Assembly (NCBI GenBank): GCA_046331705.1
Contig: JAXLQJ010000006.1
Location: 62,001 to 126,000, forward strand
Direction of reading: 5' to 3'
DNA from: JADJOY01 sp046331705 [NCBI: bacterium]
GTDB taxonomy: Bacteria > JADJOY01
DNA: 64,000 nucleotides
The position numbers and the translations under genes are program-made. The notes below the pieces were generated by a model. The model was not told where the DNA came from, made no database searches, and was given only the letters and a program-made list of their open reading frames with translations. Shown here one piece after another: positions 45,173-53,855 of the stretch. Numbering within the stretch: position 1 is the first letter of the stretch; every line of letters starts with the position of its first letter.

Positions 45173-45634
45173 TCAGCGCGACGCGTGTTCCTTGGCCAGC
45201 GCGCGTTCGCGTGCTTGCTCGTAGCCGAGGCTCGCCGCTTCGCTCGCGTCGACGGCGGCGAGCCCGAAGTCCATCGGCGTCGCCGCGACCGTCACGAACG
45301 CCACGTCCGTGAGGCGCAGCCAGCGCTCCTCGCGCGCGTGGTGGAACCAGACTTCGTGGATCTCGGGCCGCTGCTGCTCCACGTACGCGAAGAAGCAGCC
45401 CGGGTCGTCGAAGTCGAGGACCTCGCCACCGGTGGTCTGAAGCTGCACGGCGAAGCGCGCTTCGCTCAGGTGCATGTGGCAATGGGCGCAGGCTTCCTTG
45501 CCCCAGGCGATCGGCACGGGGCCGTCGGCCAGCTGTTGCCCCAGTCGCACCTGCCAACCCACGATGCCCACGCCGACGGCGAGCACCGCGAGCACCAGCG
45601 GCAGCACGATGCGCGTGACGGCACGGTCGCTCAT
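45173..45634 (-). CDS. nosL: NosL-like copper chaperone
   Basis: 153 residues. N-terminal membrane anchor (VLPLVLAVLAVGVGIVGWQV), then the motif CAHCHMHLSEARFAVQ. NosL proteins carry CxxCGM for Cu(I); here the glycine is histidine, giving CAHCHM. The following EVLDFDDPGCFFAYV matches the NosL fold (FDDIGC). Delivers Cu(I) to apo-NosZ with NosDFY. ATG overlaps the nosF stop (ATGA), indicating translational coupling. Confidence 0.87.
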   Translation of the reverse strand: MSDRAVTRIVLPLVLAVLAVGVGIVGWQVRLGQQLADGPVPIAWGKEACAHCHMHLSEARFAVQLQTTGGEVLDFDDPGCFFAYVEQQRPEIHEVWFHHAREERWLRLTDVAFVTVAATPMDFGLAAVDASEAASLGYEQARERALAKEHASR

Positions 45635-46533
45635 GGCGCGAGGCCTCCGTCGTCGTCCGCGCCAGCGCGGGTCGGCGAGAGCGTCTCCACATCGCGCACG
45701 AGCACGTTCTGCACCGAACCGTTCATCCGCGAGGTGAGCTCGCGGACCACGGCGAGCTTCTCGGCCTGCGGCAGCACGCGCCGCCACCAGCCGTTCACGC
45801 CCGCCTCGAAGCCGTGGGCGGTGAGATCGAGGTGAGTGGCCTCGGCGGCGACGCGGACGTCGACCACCGCCATCGCGGAGGCCCGCAGGTACTCCTCGGT
45901 CGGGCCGGAGAACTCGAGGATGCCGTCCCGCAGCGCCAGCACGTGGGTCGTGAGCTGGCGCAGCTCGTCGAGGCGGTGCGAGCACAGCACCACGGTCGCG
46001 CTCGTGGGGATGCGCGCGATCAGCCGGAAGAAATCCTGGCGCGCCTCGGCGTCGAGGCTCGCGGTGGGCTCGTCGAGGATGTAGAGCGAGGCGTCGACCG
46101 AGAGCGCGAGCGCGATCAAGAGCTTCTGGCGCATGCCGCCGGAGAGGTCGCGCAAGAGGCGCGGCGCGATCTCGGCCAGATCGAGATCCATGGCCCGCGC
46201 CGCCGCCGCGATCCGCTCCGCGTCGAGGCCGCGCACGTGGGCGGTGGCGCGCACCAGATCGCGCACCGGAACCGCGAGGCGCGGTGCCACCTGCGGAACG
46301 TACGCCAATCGGTCCGCGAGCCGCGTGCGGTCGCGAAACGGCGAGAGCCCGTCGATGCGCACCTCGCCCGAGCTCTTGAGCATCCCGAGCAGGATGCGGA
46401 GCAGCGTCGACTTGCCCGAGCCGTTGTGGCCGATCAGCGCCACACGCGCGCCCGCGGGAACCGAAGCGGTGATGCCCTTGAGTGCCGTGACGCGCCCGAA
46501 GGAGCGCCGCACGTCCACGAGGTCAATCTTCAT
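45631..46533 (-). CDS. nosF: NosF-like ABC transporter ATP-binding protein
   Basis: 300 residues. Walker A IGHNGSGKSTLL (about 35-46), Q-loop in AYVPQVAPRL, ABC signature LSGGMRQK (about 130), Walker B LYILDEPTASLD, H-loop CSHRLDEL. The C-terminal 80 residues form an extra regulatory domain. Energises NosDFY for NosZ maturation. Its start overlaps the end of nosD by 11 bases and its stop overlaps nosL. Confidence 0.92.
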   Translation of the reverse strand: MKIDLVDVRRSFGRVTALKGITASVPAGARVALIGHNGSGKSTLLRILLGMLKSSGEVRIDGLSPFRDRTRLADRLAYVPQVAPRLAVPVRDLVRATAHVRGLDAERIAAAARAMDLDLAEIAPRLLRDLSGGMRQKLLIALALSVDASLYILDEPTASLDAEARQDFFRLIARIPTSATVVLCSHRLDELRQLTTHVLALRDGILEFSGPTEEYLRASAMAVVDVRVAAEATHLDLTAHGFEAGVNGWWRRVLPQAEKLAVVRELTSRMNGSVQNVLVRDVETLSPTRAGADDDGGLAP

Positions 46534-47933
46534 CGAAGTTGCCTGCGAGCGCCGCGTCCGAGGCCTCCGGGCGCATGCGCGGCCGGGGGTCGACGAGCAG
46601 CGTGGTGGGCTGGAAGAGCGGCAGGACGTGGTTGACGGTGTCGACGGCGAAGAGCGCGAGCCCGCCGCGGAAGTACGCGAGGCCGGGATGATGGCCGATC
46701 AAGCTGGCGGTCATGCTGCGCAGCTCGTAGGGGACGTCGCCGTAGCCGTCGCCGTCGAAGTCGTAGCCGGCGTAGTCGTCGAAGTCGTTGCCGAGCCACT
46801 CGGCGTCGCGGGCGTTGGTGCCGCCACGGCACTCCACCTGGACGAGGTTGTCGCGGAAGCTGTTGGCGACGAAGTGGTTGCGGCTGGCGCGGCCGTGGAA
46901 GACCACGGCGGAGCCGCCCAGGCGGACGACGTTGTGCTCGAAGTGGTTCTGGTCCGAGTCGTTGAGCGGCGAGGTGTCGATGTAGACCCCCACCGTGTCG
47001 CGCAGCAGCGCGTTGCCGACGACGCGGATGTTGCCGGACTCTTGAGGCCGATGCCCATGCCCGCGGCGCCACCGCTGCCCGCGAGGACGTTGCCGTCCAG
47101 CGTCACGCCGCGGCTGTACATGATGAAGATGCCGACGACGTCGTCGACGTACCGGTTGCGCACCACGAGGTTGTCGTGGCTGTACATGAAGTGCGTGCCG
47201 TAACGCCCGCGCACCACGAGGTTGTGCTCGATCTCGTTGCCGCGCGAGTACCACACGACCATGTCGCGGGAATCCGTCAGCCGGTTGTGCTCGACCACCG
47301 AGTCGTAGGTTTCCCAGAGCCGGATGCCGTCGCCGCGCAGCCCGAACGCGAGCTTCGGATCGCCGACCACGTCGTTGCCGCGCACCACGATCCGGTGGGA
47401 TCTCTCGACGAGGATGCCGAACGTGGCGTGGCGGACGACGAGCCCCTCGATCGTCACGTCGTCGCCGGCCACGCGCACCGCCGCATCGACGGTGTCGAAG
47501 CGGCCTCCGCTGCCGTCGATGGTGAAGCCCAGCAGCCGCACGCCGACGCCCGCGACGCGGATCGTCGAGCCGACCTTGGTGGAGACGATCACGGACTCGG
47601 GCGTCCCCCAGATCGTGAGGCCGCGGCTCACGTTCAGATCACCGGGATAGTTTCCCGCTGGCAGACAGAGCGCGGCACCGTCGGGAAGCGCGTCGAGGAC
47701 GGGCTGCAGGGCGCTACCGGGGTGGCCTCGGCGCAGCTCGCGGGACGGGCCGGCTCCGCGCGCCGCCAACGGGTGGCCGACGCGTTCGGGCTCGCGCCGC
47801 GGTGCACGGGCTCGTAGACGACGTCGTGGGGGTCGGCGGCCAGCGCGGCGGTGAGCGCGACGAGCGAGCAGCACGCGCCCATCCACGCTGCTCGCGTCCA
47901 GCGCGGCATCCCCTTCGATTCGGTGGCTCTCAT
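46523..47933 (-). pseudogene. nosD: NosD periplasmic beta-helix protein, two frameshifts
   Basis: NosD is the periplasmic right-handed beta-helix protein that works with NosFY. The signal peptide and first part (TRAAWMGACCSLVALTAALA) are in one frame. From about 47720 homology continues in a second frame (ALQPVLDALPDGAALCLPAG, DDVTIEGLVVRHATFGILVE, GNDVVGDPKLAFGLRGDGI). At 47040/47041 it shifts to a third (GNIRVVGNALLRDTVGVYID ... GYGDVPYELRS ... PLFQPTTLLVDPRPRM). At the second site restoring one G would give GLKESGN, so a one-base loss fits. Flanking nos genes are intact, so either the gene is newly broken or the assembly carries indel errors in runs of C/G. Confidence 0.88.
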
Positions 47934-47994
47934 CGGCGTGACCGCTGCGCGAGGAAGTCGGTGCGAGTCAGGAGCGTCCGGTGGGCGGGGAGGT

Positions 47995-48023
47995 GGCGGG
48001 TGCGAGCAGCGCTCGCACCCGCC
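47995..48023 (-). terminator. Hairpin between nosZ and nosD
   Basis: Perfect 13-bp inverted repeat GGCGGGTGCGAGC / GCTCGCACCCGCC with a 3-nt loop, 31 bases beyond the nosZ stop. No U-tract follows, so it is more likely an attenuator or an mRNA-stabilising 3' structure that raises nosZ over nosDFLY than a full terminator. Confidence 0.6.
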
Positions 48024-48054
48024 GGAGCAAGAGGAGGAAGAGAGGGCTCTCGGC

Positions 48055-50094
48055 TCAGCCGCCGGCGCGCTTCGCCGGTTTTGCCGGCGCGGGCTTCGTC
48101 TCGGCGACCTTCGGCTCGACCAGGAAGTAGCCCGCCATCTCGAGGTGCAGCGCCGAGCAGAACTCGGTGCAGTACATCGGGAAGACGCCGGGCTTGTCGG
48201 CGACGAAGTCCACGTTCGCGTGCTCGCCGGGCTCCAGGCTGAGCTGGATGTTGTGCGAGTCGAGGGCGAAGCCGTGGGTGGCGTCCTGGGCCTGCTCGAG
48301 ATTGGTGATGTGCAGGTGGACCTGGTCGCCCTCCTTCACGTGAACGATGTCGGGCGTGAAGTGGCTGCGGATCGCCGTCATGTAGATGTGCACGCCGTCC
48401 GGCTTGCGCTCCACGCGTTCCTTGCCGCCTTCCACCGCGAACGGATCCTTCTGATCCGTGAGCGGGTTGGTGCCCGCCGGCTTGTAGATCTCCTCGGCGT
48501 GGATCTTGTCGGCCTTGATCATCTGGGCGTAGTGCGGCTCACCCAGGGGCAAGGGCATGTCGTAGAGCAGTTGCAGCTTGTCCTGCGACAGATCGACGAG
48601 CTGGAAGTTCTGGGGAAGCAGCGGACCCACCGGCGCGAAGCGGTCGATCGCCCACTTGTCCATCATCACCAGGAACCGGCCGTCGGGGCTGACGGTGTCG
48701 CCCTCGGCGGCCGCCAGGTGCCCGATGTTGTAGTGAGCGGGCAGCTTCTCGATGAGCTTCAGGTCCTTCAGGTTCCACTTCGCCACCACGGACTCGATGA
48801 ACACCGAGGTGTAGGCGTTGCCCTGATCGTCGAACTGGGTGTGCAGCGGGCCGAGACCGATCTCCACCTGACCGCGAATGGATTCCTGGAAGGAGAGGAT
48901 CGGCACGCCGTACGGGTCCTTGCCTTCGTATTTCTTGTCGGCGATCAGCTTCTTGATCTTCTCGATCGAGTAGACGGTGGCGTGGGTGTCGAGCTTGCCG
49001 CCGACCACGATGTCCTTGCCGTCCGGGCTCACGTCCACGCCGTGCGGGCTCTTGGGCTCGGGAATGAAGTGCAGGATGTCGTTCTCGATCGCGGTCGCGA
49101 GGCGGATGACCCGGAAGCCCTTGATGGTCTCGGTCTTGCCCGCCTTGGCGAGCTGCTCGGCTTTTCGCCAGTCGACGACGTGGAGGTAGTCCATGTCGTT
49201 CTGCGAATAGCTCGACTCCATCGGCGGACGGCCTTCCATGTCGCCGCCGTAGGCGCGCTCGGTGTTGATCGAGTTGCAGAACGCGAAGCCGTCGCTCACC
49301 AGCTTGCCGGCGTCGGCGAGGTCTTGCGTGTACGGCGGCAGCTCGACGGCGAACGACTCGGCCGGGACGATGCGCCCCTTCTCCCGGTCGAACTTCCAGA
49401 AGATCATCGCGCCACGGTAGGCCTCGTCGAATTTGTCGAGCGGCACGTACTCGCCGCCGAACGGCGACGGATACTGCGACGTCTCGATGACGTAGTCGGT
49501 GTTGGGCGTGACGAACGTCCCGCCGTGGTCCGACTCGATGAGGTTGGATTCGACGATCTGCTTGGTGACGAAATCCTTCAGGTCGACGACCGCCACGCGC
49601 GCGTTGGCCTTGTCGCCGATGAAGAGATAACGCCCGTCGTAATCGCCCTTGGTCTCGCTCAATGCCGGGTGATGGGTGTCGGCCCAGCTCAGCGTGTGTC
49701 CGTGGCGGTTGCCGGACGCGAGGATGTCGTCGCTCTGGTCGCCGTAGCCGTAGCCCTGCCAGGGCTCGGGTGTGAACACGGCGACGTATTTGAGGATGCG
49801 CATGCTCGGCACACCGATGACGATGACGTTCCCGCCGTGCCCGCCCGACGCGAAGAGGTAGTACTCGTCGTGGCGTCCGGTGGGCGTGTACGTCTTGAGC
49901 GCCGCCGTGACGTCCGCCTCGCTCAGGTTGCGGTCCTTCATGAGCTTCTGAAGCCCAGGACCGCCCGCGTCCGCCGCCCGCGCCACTCCTGCCGAGCCCA
50001 GATCGCAACCGCCCTGGGAAAGCACCGTCGTCGTCAGCGCGAGCGCTGCCACGACCATCCGTGCCGCGTGTGATCTCCTCCGATCCATGCTCAC
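48055..50094 (-). CDS. nosZ: Nitrous oxide reductase, Sec-dependent (clade II) type
   Basis: 679 residues. Reduces N2O to N2 in the periplasm. Seven-bladed propeller with CuZ ligand regions (NRHGHTLSWADTHHP, NLIESDHGGTF, KSPHGVDVSPDG, GLGPLHTQFDD, AHYNIGHLA) and the C-terminal cupredoxin with the CuA motif CTEFCSALHLEM. The signal (MSMDRRRSHAARMVVAALAL) lacks the twin-arginine consensus with a following FL, and the protein has the insert pattern of Sec-type enzymes, so clade II. Followed by nosD-F-L-Y. A small cytochrome c gene precedes it by 67 bases and is a likely electron donor. Confidence 0.95.
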   Translation of the reverse strand: MSMDRRRSHAARMVVAALALTTTVLSQGGCDLGSAGVARAADAGGPGLQKLMKDRNLSEADVTAALKTYTPTGRHDEYYLFASGGHGGNVIVIGVPSMRILKYVAVFTPEPWQGYGYGDQSDDILASGNRHGHTLSWADTHHPALSETKGDYDGRYLFIGDKANARVAVVDLKDFVTKQIVESNLIESDHGGTFVTPNTDYVIETSQYPSPFGGEYVPLDKFDEAYRGAMIFWKFDREKGRIVPAESFAVELPPYTQDLADAGKLVSDGFAFCNSINTERAYGGDMEGRPPMESSYSQNDMDYLHVVDWRKAEQLAKAGKTETIKGFRVIRLATAIENDILHFIPEPKSPHGVDVSPDGKDIVVGGKLDTHATVYSIEKIKKLIADKKYEGKDPYGVPILSFQESIRGQVEIGLGPLHTQFDDQGNAYTSVFIESVVAKWNLKDLKLIEKLPAHYNIGHLAAAEGDTVSPDGRFLVMMDKWAIDRFAPVGPLLPQNFQLVDLSQDKLQLLYDMPLPLGEPHYAQMIKADKIHAEEIYKPAGTNPLTDQKDPFAVEGGKERVERKPDGVHIYMTAIRSHFTPDIVHVKEGDQVHLHITNLEQAQDATHGFALDSHNIQLSLEPGEHANVDFVADKPGVFPMYCTEFCSALHLEMAGYFLVEPKVAETKPAPAKPAKRAGG

Positions 50095-50161
50095 TCCCTC
50101 CTCGGTGCTCCGGGTGTTGCGGGGATGGTGCGGACGCTCGTTCCGCCACCCGCGCGTTCGC

Positions 50162-50539
50162 TCACTTCTTGAAACCGCGAATGATCTGGCGCAGCGCGGA
50201 GACCACGTCCGGCTTGGCCATCAGGTCTGGGTTCGAAGGCATCGCGGGGCTCTTGCCGACGGCGGCCCCGCCGAACTTGATGATCGTCTCGATGTGGTTG
50301 TCGTTCACCGACTTCTGCCACTCGGCGTCGGTGAAGTTGCGTGGCTTGGGCGTGAGGCCCGCGGACCCGGGACCGTCGCCGGCACCCTTCGGTCCGTGGC
50401 AGGGAGTGCAGCGCAGCTCGAAGATGCTCTGCGCTTCCTGCTTGGCCGCGTCCGCGTCCGCCCGGCTCGCGGTGGGGGAGACGAGCGCGAGCGCGGCCGC
50501 CGCGGCGGAAGCCAGCACCATCCTTTCCATTCGATTCAT
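50162..50539 (-). CDS. Small exported c-type cytochrome
   Basis: 125 residues. Signal peptide at residues 1-27 (VLASAAAAALALVSPTASRA), then a class I cytochrome c with one haem site ELRCTPCHGPKGAGDG and a likely methionine axial ligand in KSPAMPSNPDLM. GAAAGGAAACGG precedes the ATG. Directly upstream of nosZ on the same strand, the usual place for the electron donor of Sec-type N2O reductases. Confidence 0.9.
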   Translation of the reverse strand: MNRMERMVLASAAAAALALVSPTASRADADAAKQEAQSIFELRCTPCHGPKGAGDGPGSAGLTPKPRNFTDAEWQKSVNDNHIETIIKFGGAAVGKSPAMPSNPDLMAKPDVVSALRQIIRGFKK

Positions 50540-50601
50540 GACCGTTTCCTTTCGCTTCGCGTGCTGCGAGGGCTCGCGTGAGCCCGGGTATGAGTCGTGG
50601 C

Positions 50602-51126
50602 TCAGCTCTCGCCGCGCAACGCGCGCGGGAAGAGGACTTCGTTCTCGAGTTGCATGTGCTCGCGGACGTGGGTGTCGAGACGGCCGAGCCCCGTTGCGAC
50701 CTCCGCCACCAGCCCGCTCGGCTCGCGACTCGCGTCGAGGGCCTCGGTGAGGGTCCGCACGCGATTCAGGAGCTCGAGCGTCTCGCGGTGCTCCATCACC
50801 ATCACCTGGATCGGCGCGTGCGCGAGGTCGCCGCGCCCCGAGCGAATCCACGGGAAGAGCACGGTCTCTTCCTTCTCCATGTGCGCTTCCAGCTCGTCCT
50901 TGAGGTGGGTGAACGCGGCGCCGACGGCGGCGAGCCGCGGAGCGAGCCGCGGTGGCGTCCGGCGCAGCAGGTCGTCGAGGCGTTGCATCTCGTGGTGCTC
51001 GATTCGGTGGAAGCGCGATTGGATGTGGTCCACCAGCTCGGCGACCGTCATTTCCTCGGCGGGAGCCGTCGCGTCGCTTGCAGGCACGTGCGCCAGCAAA
51101 GCAAGGTCCGCACCAGGGTGCGACAT
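50602..51126 (-). CDS. Hemerythrin-type (RIC/YtfE-like) di-iron protein
   Basis: 174 residues, one four-helix HHE domain. Iron-ligand pattern seen as DHIQSRFHRIEHHEMQ, HLKDELEAHMEKEETVLFPW, VMVMEHRETLELLN, and LDTHVREHMQLENEVLFP. It matches the C-terminal domain of ScdA/YtfE/RIC iron-cluster repair proteins but lacks the N-terminal DUF542 Cys-Cys segment. Expected to bind NO or O2, or donate iron under nitrosative stress. Divergent from the NorR-like regulator, 63 bases apart. Confidence 0.87.
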   Translation of the reverse strand: MSHPGADLALLAHVPASDATAPAEEMTVAELVDHIQSRFHRIEHHEMQRLDDLLRRTPPRLAPRLAAVGAAFTHLKDELEAHMEKEETVLFPWIRSGRGDLAHAPIQVMVMEHRETLELLNRVRTLTEALDASREPSGLVAEVATGLGRLDTHVREHMQLENEVLFPRALRGES

Positions 51127-51165
51127 TCCGTCGCACTTGAGTTTTTTGGCCTTACGTAGTCAAAT

Positions 51166-51187
51166 CGACTCCAGTCGACGGGAGTCG
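51166..51187 (+). promoter_or_regulatory. 22-bp palindrome covering the ribosome-binding site of the NorR-like gene
   Basis: CGACTCC-A-GTCGAC-G-GGAGTCG: 7-bp perfect outer arms and a perfect GTCGAC core with one mismatched pair. The right arm contains the GGGAG Shine-Dalgarno 5-9 bases before the ATG at 51190. In DNA it may be an operator in the divergent promoter region; in RNA it would hide the ribosome-binding site. Confidence 0.55.
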
Positions 51188-51189
51188 TA

Positions 51190-52776
51190 ATGACCTCTGG
51201 TGGAGTCCAAAACACTCGCCGCCACGTGGAGGCGGTGGCCCCGTTCCTGGCCGCCGTCACGGCGCTGGTCGGCGATCTCGACGAGACCGAGCGGTATCGC
51301 CGACTGCTGCTCCACATCCACGACGTGGTGCCCTACGACGCCGCGGCCTTCCTGCGGCTCGGTCCCGATGGCTGGCTGGTGCCCGTCGCTGTCGTGGGCT
51401 TGGTGCCCGACACGCTGGGGCGTCGCTTCCGCGCGGACGATCACCCGCGCTTGCACCAGATCCTGAGCTCGCCGACGCCGGTGAAGTTTCCGCAGGCCTC
51501 GGAGCTGCCCGACCCCTTCGACGGCTTGATGCTCGCGGACCACTCGGGCGCCGCCCGCGTCCACGCGTGCATGGGCTGCGCGCTACGCGTGCAGGGCGAG
51601 ACGCTGGGGCTGCTCGCCGCCGACGCGCTCGATCCGCGCGCCTTCGATGGCATCGACGCCGGCGCGCTCGAGAGCTTCGCCGCGGTGCTGTCGCTCGCGT
51701 TTCGCGCGGCGAGCCTGCTTGCGGCCGTGGAGGCGAGCGCCAGCCGCGAGCGCAGCGTCTCGCGTCAGCTCACCTCCGAGGCCCACGAGCGGGTGGGCTC
51801 GGAGTTCCTCGGCGCCAGCACCGCCGCCGAGCAGGTGCGCGCGGACATCGCGCTGCTGGCGCGCTCCGACCTGCCGGTGCTCATCAGCGGCGAGACGGGT
51901 GTGGGGAAGGAGGTGGCGGCGCGGGCCCTCCATCGTCAGTCGGCGCGGCGCGACCAGCCGCTCATCTACCTCAACTGCGCGGCGCTGCCGGAATCGATCG
52001 CGGAGAGCGAGCTCTTCGGTCACACCCGCGGCGCCTTCACCGGTGCCACCGACGCACGTCCCGGCAAGTTCGAGGTCGCCAATCGCGGCACGCTCTTTCT
52101 CGACGAGATCGGCGAGATGCCGCTCTCGCTGCAGCCCAAGCTCTTGCGCGTGCTGCAAACCGGCGAGATCCAGCGGGTGGGCTCGGACGCGGCGCTCTTC
52201 GTGGACGTGCGGGTGATCGCCGCGACCAACCGCAACCTGCCAGCGGAGGTGGACGCGGGGCGTTTCCGAGCCGATCTCTTTCACCGTCTCAACGTCTACC
52301 CGATCGCCATCCCACCGCTGCGCGAGCGTCCCGCCGACATCGGGCTGCTCAGCGGTTACTTCCTCGACCACGTGCGCATCCGTCTGGGCTTGGGCCCGCT
52401 GCGCGTCACGGCCCAAGCGCGCGATGCGCTGCGGGCCTACGACTGGCCGGGCAACGTCCGCGAGCTCGAGCACGTCTTGCTGCGCGCGGCGTTGCGCGCC
52501 GCCGCCGGCAAGCGCGGCGGCAGCGTGGCGATCGGGATCGAGCATCTGGCGCTCGATGCGTCCCAGACACCGGCGGGGCCGAGCGTCGAGAAGGCCGTGC
52601 CCGCCATCGGAGGCGGCACCAGCCTGCGCGCCGCCACCGACGACTACCAGCGCGCGCTGATCCGCCAGGCGCTCGCGGCGAACGGTGCCAGTTGGGCCGC
52701 GGCGGCACGCGCCCTCGGCCTCGACCGCGGCAACCTGAGGCGACTCGCCGGGCGGCTCGGCCTGCGCGAGTCGTGA
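51190..52776 (+). CDS. norR: NorR-like sigma-54 activator (GAF-AAA+-HTH)
   Basis: 528 residues. N-terminal GAF domain (residues about 10-170), which in NorR holds a mononuclear iron that binds NO. Central AAA+ domain (about 200-435): Walker [22 protein letters not shown] loop for sigma-54 contact, Walker [12 protein letters not shown], arginine finger region [16 protein letters not shown]-terminal Fis-type HTH ([20 protein letters not shown]). Domain order and start match NorR ([20 protein letters not shown]). It probably controls the divergent hemerythrin gene and perhaps nosZ, but no -24/-12 sigma-54 site was found by eye. Confidence 0.9.
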   Translation: MTSGGVQNTRRHVEAVAPFLAAVTALVGDLDETERYRRLLLHIHDVVPYDAAAFLRLGPDGWLVPVAVVGLVPDTLGRRFRADDHPRLHQILSSPTPVKFPQASELPDPFDGLMLADHSGAARVHACMGCALRVQGETLGLLAADALDPRAFDGIDAGALESFAAVLSLAFRAASLLAAVEASASRERSVSRQLTSEAHERVGSEFLGASTAAEQVRADIALLARSDLPVLISGETGVGKEVAARALHRQSARRDQPLIYLNCAALPESIAESELFGHTRGAFTGATDARPGKFEVANRGTLFLDEIGEMPLSLQPKLLRVLQTGEIQRVGSDAALFVDVRVIAATNRNLPAEVDAGRFRADLFHRLNVYPIAIPPLRERPADIGLLSGYFLDHVRIRLGLGPLRVTAQARDALRAYDWPGNVRELEHVLLRAALRAAAGKRGGSVAIGIEHLALDASQTPAGPSVEKAVPAIGGGTSLRAATDDYQRALIRQALAANGASWAAAARALGLDRGNLRRLAGRLGLRES

Positions 52777-52813
52777 GCGCTGCGCGCGTCCCGCGGCGCG
52801 AGTCGCGCGTCGA

Positions 52814-53848
52814 TCAGCGCGGGACGGTCGTCGCGTCGAGCGCCCGCAGGCCTTCGGCGATGGCGCGGATCGCGTCGAGGTGCACGGGAAACGGCGAGGC
52901 GATCGAGACCCGCGCGGCGATGGACCCGTAGCGCTCGACGAGCAAGCGCGGGATCTCCTCCGGCGCACCCCGAATGGCGACCGCATCGAGCAGCGCGTCG
53001 TCGATGCGCTCGCCCAGCTCGCCCCATCGTCCCTCGCGTGTGAGCGCTTGCAGCTCGGCTTGCAGCGCGCCCGCGCCCTCCGCCTCCAGCACCGAGCGAT
53101 ACGCCGGAGTGGACGCGTAGAAGCCGATTTGCTGGCGGGTCAGCTCGCGCGCCTGGGCGAGGTCTTCTTCGGTGCGGCCCGTGACGATCAGCGCCTGCAC
53201 GTCGATCTCGAGCTCGTCCTGCGTGCGGCCCGCGGCGGCGAGGCCGCGAGCGATCGCCGGCAGCGTCACGCTCTCGAGCGAGCGACGGGTGTGGAATGGG
53301 TGCACGAGCATCCCGTCGCCGAGCTCCGCGGCGACCTCGGTCATGCGCGGGCCCACGCCGGCGATCAACACTTTGGGGAGGCCGAACTCGCTCGCCCCGG
53401 GATTGAAGAGCGGCGGCAGGAGTGTGTGGGTGTAGAACTCGCCCTGGAACGCGAGGCGAGTCCCGTCCTGCCAGCTTCGCCAGATGGCACGCAGCGCCCG
53501 CACGAACTCGTGCATTCGCTCCGTGGGACGCGACCACGCCGCTCCGAAGCGCCGCTCGATGTGCGCTTTCACCTGCGAGCCGAGCCCGAGAACGAAACGG
53601 CCCTTCGAGAAGGCGTGGAGGTCGTAGGCGAGCTGCGCCACGATCATCGGATTACGCGCCAGCGCGATCGCCACCTGCGTGGAGAGCGTCGCGCGGCGGG
53701 TGTGCTCGGCGGCGAGCGCCAAGCGCAGGAAGGGCTCGCGCGGCCCCTCGAAGACGAAGAGCCCGTCGACGCCGGTGTCCTCCACGGCGCGCGCGACCTC
53801 CGCCACGTCGCCCAGCTCGAGCGCGAGAATCGGCGCGTCCAGCTTCAT
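52814..53848 (-). CDS. LLM-class (F420-dependent-type) oxidoreductase
   Basis: 344 residues, bacterial-luciferase-like TIM barrel. LATQ-type strand ATLSTQVAIALARNPMIVAQ, RFVLGLGSQVKAHIERRFG and the later KVLIAGVGPRMTEVAAELGD are typical of the F420-dependent LLM group (TIGR03617-like). Substrate unknown. Starts 7 bases after the stop of the upstream lipoprotein gene, so both are probably in one transcript. Confidence 0.88.
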   Translation of the reverse strand: MKLDAPILALELGDVAEVARAVEDTGVDGLFVFEGPREPFLRLALAAEHTRRATLSTQVAIALARNPMIVAQLAYDLHAFSKGRFVLGLGSQVKAHIERRFGAAWSRPTERMHEFVRALRAIWRSWQDGTRLAFQGEFYTHTLLPPLFNPGASEFGLPKVLIAGVGPRMTEVAAELGDGMLVHPFHTRRSLESVTLPAIARGLAAAGRTQDELEIDVQALIVTGRTEEDLAQARELTRQQIGFYASTPAYRSVLEAEGAGALQAELQALTREGRWGELGERIDDALLDAVAIRGAPEEIPRLLVERYGSIAARVSIASPFPVHLDAIRAIAEGLRALDATTVPR

Positions 53849-53855
53849 GGCGCGA

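Noticed and set aside
47851-50073. 740-codon plus-strand frame opposite nosZ
   Set aside because: Antisense of an unambiguous N2O reductase; Val/Leu/Asp/Arg-rich without motifs.
50095-51189. Sigma-54 -24/-12 promoters for nosZ, cytochrome c or hemerythrin genes
   Set aside because: No TGGC-N8-TTGC-like element found on the minus strand in the three intergenic regions; NorR targets may lie elsewhere.
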